Positions 59,783 through 64,000 of a stretch of 64,000 nucleotides of DNA are shown piece by piece. The notes under the pieces were generated by a model, which did not search any database, was not told where the DNA came from, and saw nothing but the letters and a program-made list of their open reading frames with translations. The translations under genes and the position numbers were made by a program. Numbering within the stretch: the first letter of the stretch is position 1; each line of letters opens with the position of its first letter. This stretch comes from Xestospongia bergquistia (taxonomy: Eukaryota; Porifera; Demospongiae; Haplosclerida; Petrosiidae): the NCBI GenBank assembly GCA_963965975.1, contig OZ014411.1:1845001-1909000 (forward strand). Direction: 5' to 3'.

Positions 59783-59797
59783 GGTTATGAGCCCAGG
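59783..59797 (+). promoter_or_regulatory. Primer-binding site complementary to the tRNA-iMet anticodon region
   Basis: GGTTATGAGCCCAGG lies directly after the LTR. Its reverse complement contains GGGCTCATAACC, the anticodon arm (CAT) of a Met tRNA. It does not match the usual 3' end. This is the arrangement known for Drosophila copia, which primes from a half-tRNA cut in the anticodon loop. Confidence 0.75.
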
Positions 59798-59813
59798 ATC
59801 CTCTAGCTGAACC

Positions 59814-62800
59814 ATGAGTAATAACGACAGACTTTTTGGTAACATACCTCAATTGAACAATGATAAAGATTGGCAAGTCTGGAAGTTCCAGGTGACTCAT
59901 GCACTGAAGGCAGCTAGCCGATGGGAGTTTGTTACCGGTACAACAAGTTCCTCTGCTCAAGGGTATGAGGCTAATAGACAGAAAGCGTTCTCCTCCATAC
60001 TTCAATGTATAGGACAGAGAAACATCCTAGCAGTTATGAAGTGCAAAGATCCAAAAGAACTGTGGGATACACTGTGTCAATTATTCGAGAGAAAGACAGT
60101 CAGTAACAAAGTTAACGTGTTGATGCAACTGTATGGTCTTCGAATGAAGAAAGGAGGATCAATTCGTGACCATTTCAGACAGCTAGATGAGCTAGTAGAC
60201 CAGTTAACTGCCCTTGAAGAGAACATTAGTGAGCTAAACAAGGTAGCAGTGTTATTGTGAAGCGTTCAGGAGAGTTACCCAACGTTGGTGACAGCCCTAC
60301 TTGCAAGGGGAGATGCTGTACTAACCCTTATATTTGTAAAGCAAGCATTGCTAGACAAGGAACAAAGGCAGAGTAGTGGAGCCAGTCGTGAGACAAAGTG
60401 TGGCAGAGATTCGGCACTAAGAGTTGGATATAGAGGAGACAGACGGTGCTATAGGTGTGGAGACGTAGGTCATTTCCAGAGAGACTGCAGAAGGTCACTG
60501 CCTGAATAAACCAAGAAGAAACAGTATCGTGGCCGTCGGCGGCCAAAGCATCACGCTGAACACACAGCAGATAGAACAGGAAAAAAGACAGATAGCAGTG
60601 TTCCTTCTGAATCAGATTCTGAGCCACAGGTCATGTTCATTGCTCATGAAGCTACTGCATTGACAGCCGAAACACAAGATGAAGGCTGGATAATAGACTC
60701 TGGAGCTAGTCGACACATGACCTTCCAACGGAGTATTATTCGAAATTACAAGGAGTTCGATACTCCTGAGTTAGTGGGATTGGGGGATGGTCATACTGTG
60801 AACGCATTAGGAACCGGAAGTATTAAAGTTATTTCCCAACTACCAAACCATAAACGAATTACTGGATGGTTGAACAATGTACTGTATGTTCCAAAACTCT
60901 CAACCAATTTATTTAGTGTTAGAGAAGCAGCGTCCAATGGAAACGTAACATCATTTGGAAGAAGGTGCTGGATACGTAGCAAAAGAAATCGACTGGTTGG
61001 TGTTGGATCACCTGTAGGAAAACTGTACAAGTTAGACTGTAAGATAGTACCATGTTTAAAACAAGCTGCTCACGTTACTAAAGAGGATAACCAGAAAACC
61101 AATCTATGGCATAAACGACTAGCACATGTCAATATTCAACAATTACGACAGCTGAGTACTATTGCTGATGGTATCGACATACCATCTAATGGCAAGTATG
61201 ATTTCTGTGAGGCTTGTGTAGAAGCAAAGATGCAAAGAAAACCACACCACCCACTCAATGAAATTAGGTCCACAGAACCACTTCAATTAATTCACTCAGA
61301 TGTTTGTGGTCCAATGCAAACTGAATCAATTGGAGGTAGCAGGTATTTTATTACTTTTATCGATGACCATTCCCATTACTGTAGATGTTACTTTATGAGA
61401 TACAAGTCACAGGCTTTAGAAAAGTTTAAGGAATTTAAAGCTGAAGTAGAGAAGGAATCAAATCATGTTATCAAAGCACTAAGGGCTGACAGAGGTGGAG
61501 AGTATACCTCTGAAGAGTTTTTAACTTACTTGAAAGAGAATGGAATTCAAAGGGAATTTATAGCAGCACATTCACCACAACAGAACGAGACTGCTGAGAG
61601 GTTCAACAGAACCCTCATGGAAGCTGCTAAATCAATGTTAATATATGCAAAGCTCCCTAACTCGCTTTGGGCTGAAGCCGTATCTACAGCATCTTATTTG
61701 AGAAATAGGATGGTGACAACAGCACTCCAGTCAAAGTTCACCCCTTACCAATTGTGGTTTGGAAAGAAACCTGACCTGAGACATATAAGAGTTTTTGGGT
61801 GTGTTGTGTACTCCCATGTCTGGGAAGGCAATCCAAAGAAGCTTGATAACAAAGCCCACAAGCTCCAGTTCATTGGTTACACTGAAACAACAAAGAATTA
61901 CAGAGTCTTTGATGAGGAGAAAAGGAGGTGCTATGTCAGACATGACCTCATTTTTAATGAGAATGACTATGGTGGAAAAGAAATTAATAACTGTGAATCT
62001 ATAGAAGAGACAAATACAGAGATAGATAATGAGGAAATGTTAATTGAAAGGGAGGTTGAGGTGCAGGAGGAGAATCAAGAATTATTAGACCAGGAGGGGC
62101 AACCTACCTTATCCACAGCACCTAGTCAAAAACAAATCACTCCTGCACAAGATGAAGAACCAACCTCACAACCACCACGTTGATCTGAAAGATCACAAAA
62201 ACCGCCAGTTTGTTATGGACATGATGATTATGCCAACCAGGCATGTGATCAAGCTAGCAAGATTGTAGAACCAGCTACTATTGAAGAAGTGTTTCAAAGC
62301 CATAACTCTAAAGAGTGGAAAGAAGCGACAGATGCAGAATATGCATCATTACTCGAAAATGATACCTGGGACTTAGTTCAGTTACCAGAAGGAAGAACAG
62401 CTATTGGCTCTAAATGGATATTTAAGGTAAAATATAATGGACAAGGAAGTATTGAGCGGTTCAAAGGTCGTCTCGTAGCACAAGGACACACACAGAAGTA
62501 TGGTATTGATTACTAGGAAACATTTGCTCCAGTTGCTCACTATTCGTCAATTTACACAATACTTGCTTATGCAGTAGAGAAAAGAATGAAGATACACCAG
62601 ATGGATGTTATCACAGCATTTCTTAATGGTGATCTGAATGAAGATATATATATGGAGCAACCTCCAGGAATTGTACAGAAAGGAAAAGAGAAATTGGTAT
62701 GTAAACTCAAAAAATCTTTGTACGGTTTAAAACAATCTCCATGATGCTGGAACGAAAAGCTCACTCAACATGTTAAATCTCTAGGGTTTGAGGAAAGTGG

Positions 62801-63811
62801 AGCAGTTTCTTGTATATTTACTCAAAGAAAGAATCAGAAAGTTGAAATAATTGCTATTTATGTTGATGATCTAATTGCTATTACAGAAACAGATGAAGAA
62901 ATGAGACGATTAAAGAAATCATTGACATCAACAATTAAAATGAAAGACCTTGGTGAGTTATATTATTGCCTCGGTATTAATTTTTATAGAACCAAAGACA
63001 GTCTTTACATGTGCCAAAGCCAATATATTCACCGTTTACTGGAGAAATATGGACTATCTGACGCTAATACTGTTGCCACACCAATGGACTCTAATGTCAA
63101 ACTAGTTGAAGATGATGGTTACAGTAAGACAGTTGACTCGATTCTCTATCATTCCATGGTTGGCAGTATATTACACTTGGCAAGAGCAACACGACCGGAC
63201 ATATCGCACTCTGTTGTTGTTGTATCACGATACAATTCATCACCAACTGTTGCACACTTTACTGCTGTAAAGAGAATACTTCGTTACCTTAAGGGTACTA
63301 TCAATCTTTCACTACAATACAAAGTCACAGGTCAAGAAATAATTGGATACTCAGATGCTGACTGGGCAAATGATTTAAACAATCGTCACTCTACCACAGG
63401 AAATGTATTTGTTATGGCTGGTGGAGCCATTAGCTGGCTTAGTCAAAAACAACCAACAGTAGCACTCTCTACCTCAGAGGCCGAGTATATGTCATTAGGA
63501 TCAGCTACTCAAGAAGCTAATGGCTTAAAAGATTACTAAATGATTTACATGCTGAAAATCAAGAACCAATTGAAATATGAGAATATAACCAGGGTACTAT
63601 AGCTATGACTAGAAACCCAGTTGGACACAAGAGAACAAAACATATTGACATCAGACACCACTTTGTAAGAGAATCTGTTCAGTCTGGTCTAATTCGAATA
63701 TCATACTGTGCAAGTAAAGATATGTTAGCTGATGTTTTTACCAAGGCTGTACCGAAACCTCGTTTTGAAGCATTGAGAGATAAACTCGGACTAGTTAATT
63801 ATCAACTATGA
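59814..63811 (+). pseudogene. Copia gag-pol coding region with six stops and a frameshift
   Basis: Conceptual order: gag (from ATG 59814) with a zinc knuckle CYRCGDVGHFQRDC near 60450; protease DSGAS near 60690; integrase with the HHCC zinc region (about 61110-61240) and the Asp/Asp/Glu core (SDVCG, RADRGGE, NETAERF, 61290-61600); reverse transcriptase with YVDD near 62860; RNase H with SDADWA near 63360. In-frame stops are at 60258, 60507, 62181, 62514, 62742 and, after the shift, 63578. One base is missing near 63519, which creates the stop at 63537. The element could not make an intact polyprotein, though it might be mobilised in trans. Confidence 0.95.
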
Positions 63812-63823
63812 ATCAAGGAGGAG
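63811..63823 (+). promoter_or_regulatory. Polypurine tract
   Basis: The purine-rich AATCAAGGAGGAG lies directly before the 3' LTR, where plus-strand DNA synthesis is primed in LTR elements. Confidence 0.8.
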
Positions 63824-63985
63824 TGTAATGAATGTATTATTATTATGATTCTTAGTTGCTTAATTAAATGTATGTTTATTTAGTTTAACCACATCCTGTA
63901 TACTGTCTGTATAATTTGACTTTCCATCTTGTAAACGCAGTTCCTTCAAGAAATCAATAATACTTTGTTAAACAATATTAATACA
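63824..63985 (+). repeat. 3' LTR of the Copia element
   Basis: 162 bp, 158 identical to the 5' LTR; all four differences are transitions. Followed by CAATC. Confidence 0.95.
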
Positions 63986-64000
63986 CAATCAACACAGTTA

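Larger units (their letters stand above)
59621..63985 (+). mobile_element. Full-length Copia (Ty1/copia) LTR retrotransposon, inactivated
   Basis: The element is 4,365 bp with 162-bp LTRs, a primer-binding site, one gag-pol region, a polypurine tract and a CAATC target duplication (59616-59620 and 63986-63990). Order protease, integrase, reverse transcriptase, RNase H is diagnostic of Copia. LTRs differ at four of 162 positions, so the insertion is old enough to have acquired mutations but still recent relative to the decayed gypsy copy at 2.5 kb. It is oriented opposite to the neighbouring Death-domain gene. Confidence 0.95.

Overview
The window looks like a piece of a demosponge nuclear genome, most like Amphimedon queenslandica. 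This is inferred from content, not from a database match. It is very AT-rich and has GT-AG introns of about 45 to 3000 bases, mostly in phase 1. The families present are typical of sponge genomes: sushi-domain receptors with tyrosine-rich or kinase tails, Death-domain proteins, giant beta-helix multi-pass membrane proteins and a dispanin. There are also many transposon remnants. Exon coordinates were worked out by hand from splice signals, reading-frame phase and comparison between paralogous copies.

Layout. 0-2.3 kb: 3' part of a sushi receptor with a tyrosine-motif tail and no kinase (gene A). 2.5-3.3 kb: decayed Ty3/gypsy fragment. 5.6-9.7 kb: beta-helix multi-pass receptor, followed by a decayed tandem copy of its 3' end. 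11.3-12.1 kb: broken or poorly modelled membrane-protein gene. 14.6-28.3 kb: three sushi receptors whose start codons are exactly 4,903 bp apart. Copies 1 and 2 carry a short tyrosine-motif tail, and copy 1 is frameshifted. Copy 3 carries gene A's tail followed by a tyrosine kinase that stops after the N-lobe. 28.4-30.9 kb: a deleted duplicate of the 37-43 kb block. 31.7-34.1 kb: dispanin (CD225) gene. 35.2 kb: stray kinase C-terminal fragment. 37.2-43.1 kb: Death-domain protein with two C-terminal hydrophobic segments. 43.7-44.6 kb: hAT element inserted next to a decayed beta-helix receptor copy. 48.1-51.7 kb: second intact beta-helix multi-pass receptor. 53.2-59.6 kb (minus strand): three tandem paralogues of the two-helix tail gene, one of which has a Death domain. 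59.6-64.0 kb: full-length but inactivated Copia element with LTRs, target-site duplication and a half-tRNA-type primer site.

How the genes might relate. The window mixes surface receptors, tyrosine-phosphorylation tails, membrane-tethered Death domains and a dispanin. Most families are tandemly duplicated, exon-shuffled and littered with broken copies. This resembles innate-immune or recognition loci of other animals, but nothing in the sequence proves such a role. The most unusual points are the sharing of one ectodomain by two different tails, exon-level conversion and duplication inside the receptor array, the Death-domain/two-helix gene family, and the Copia insertion about 12 bases upstream of a Death-domain gene's likely start codon.
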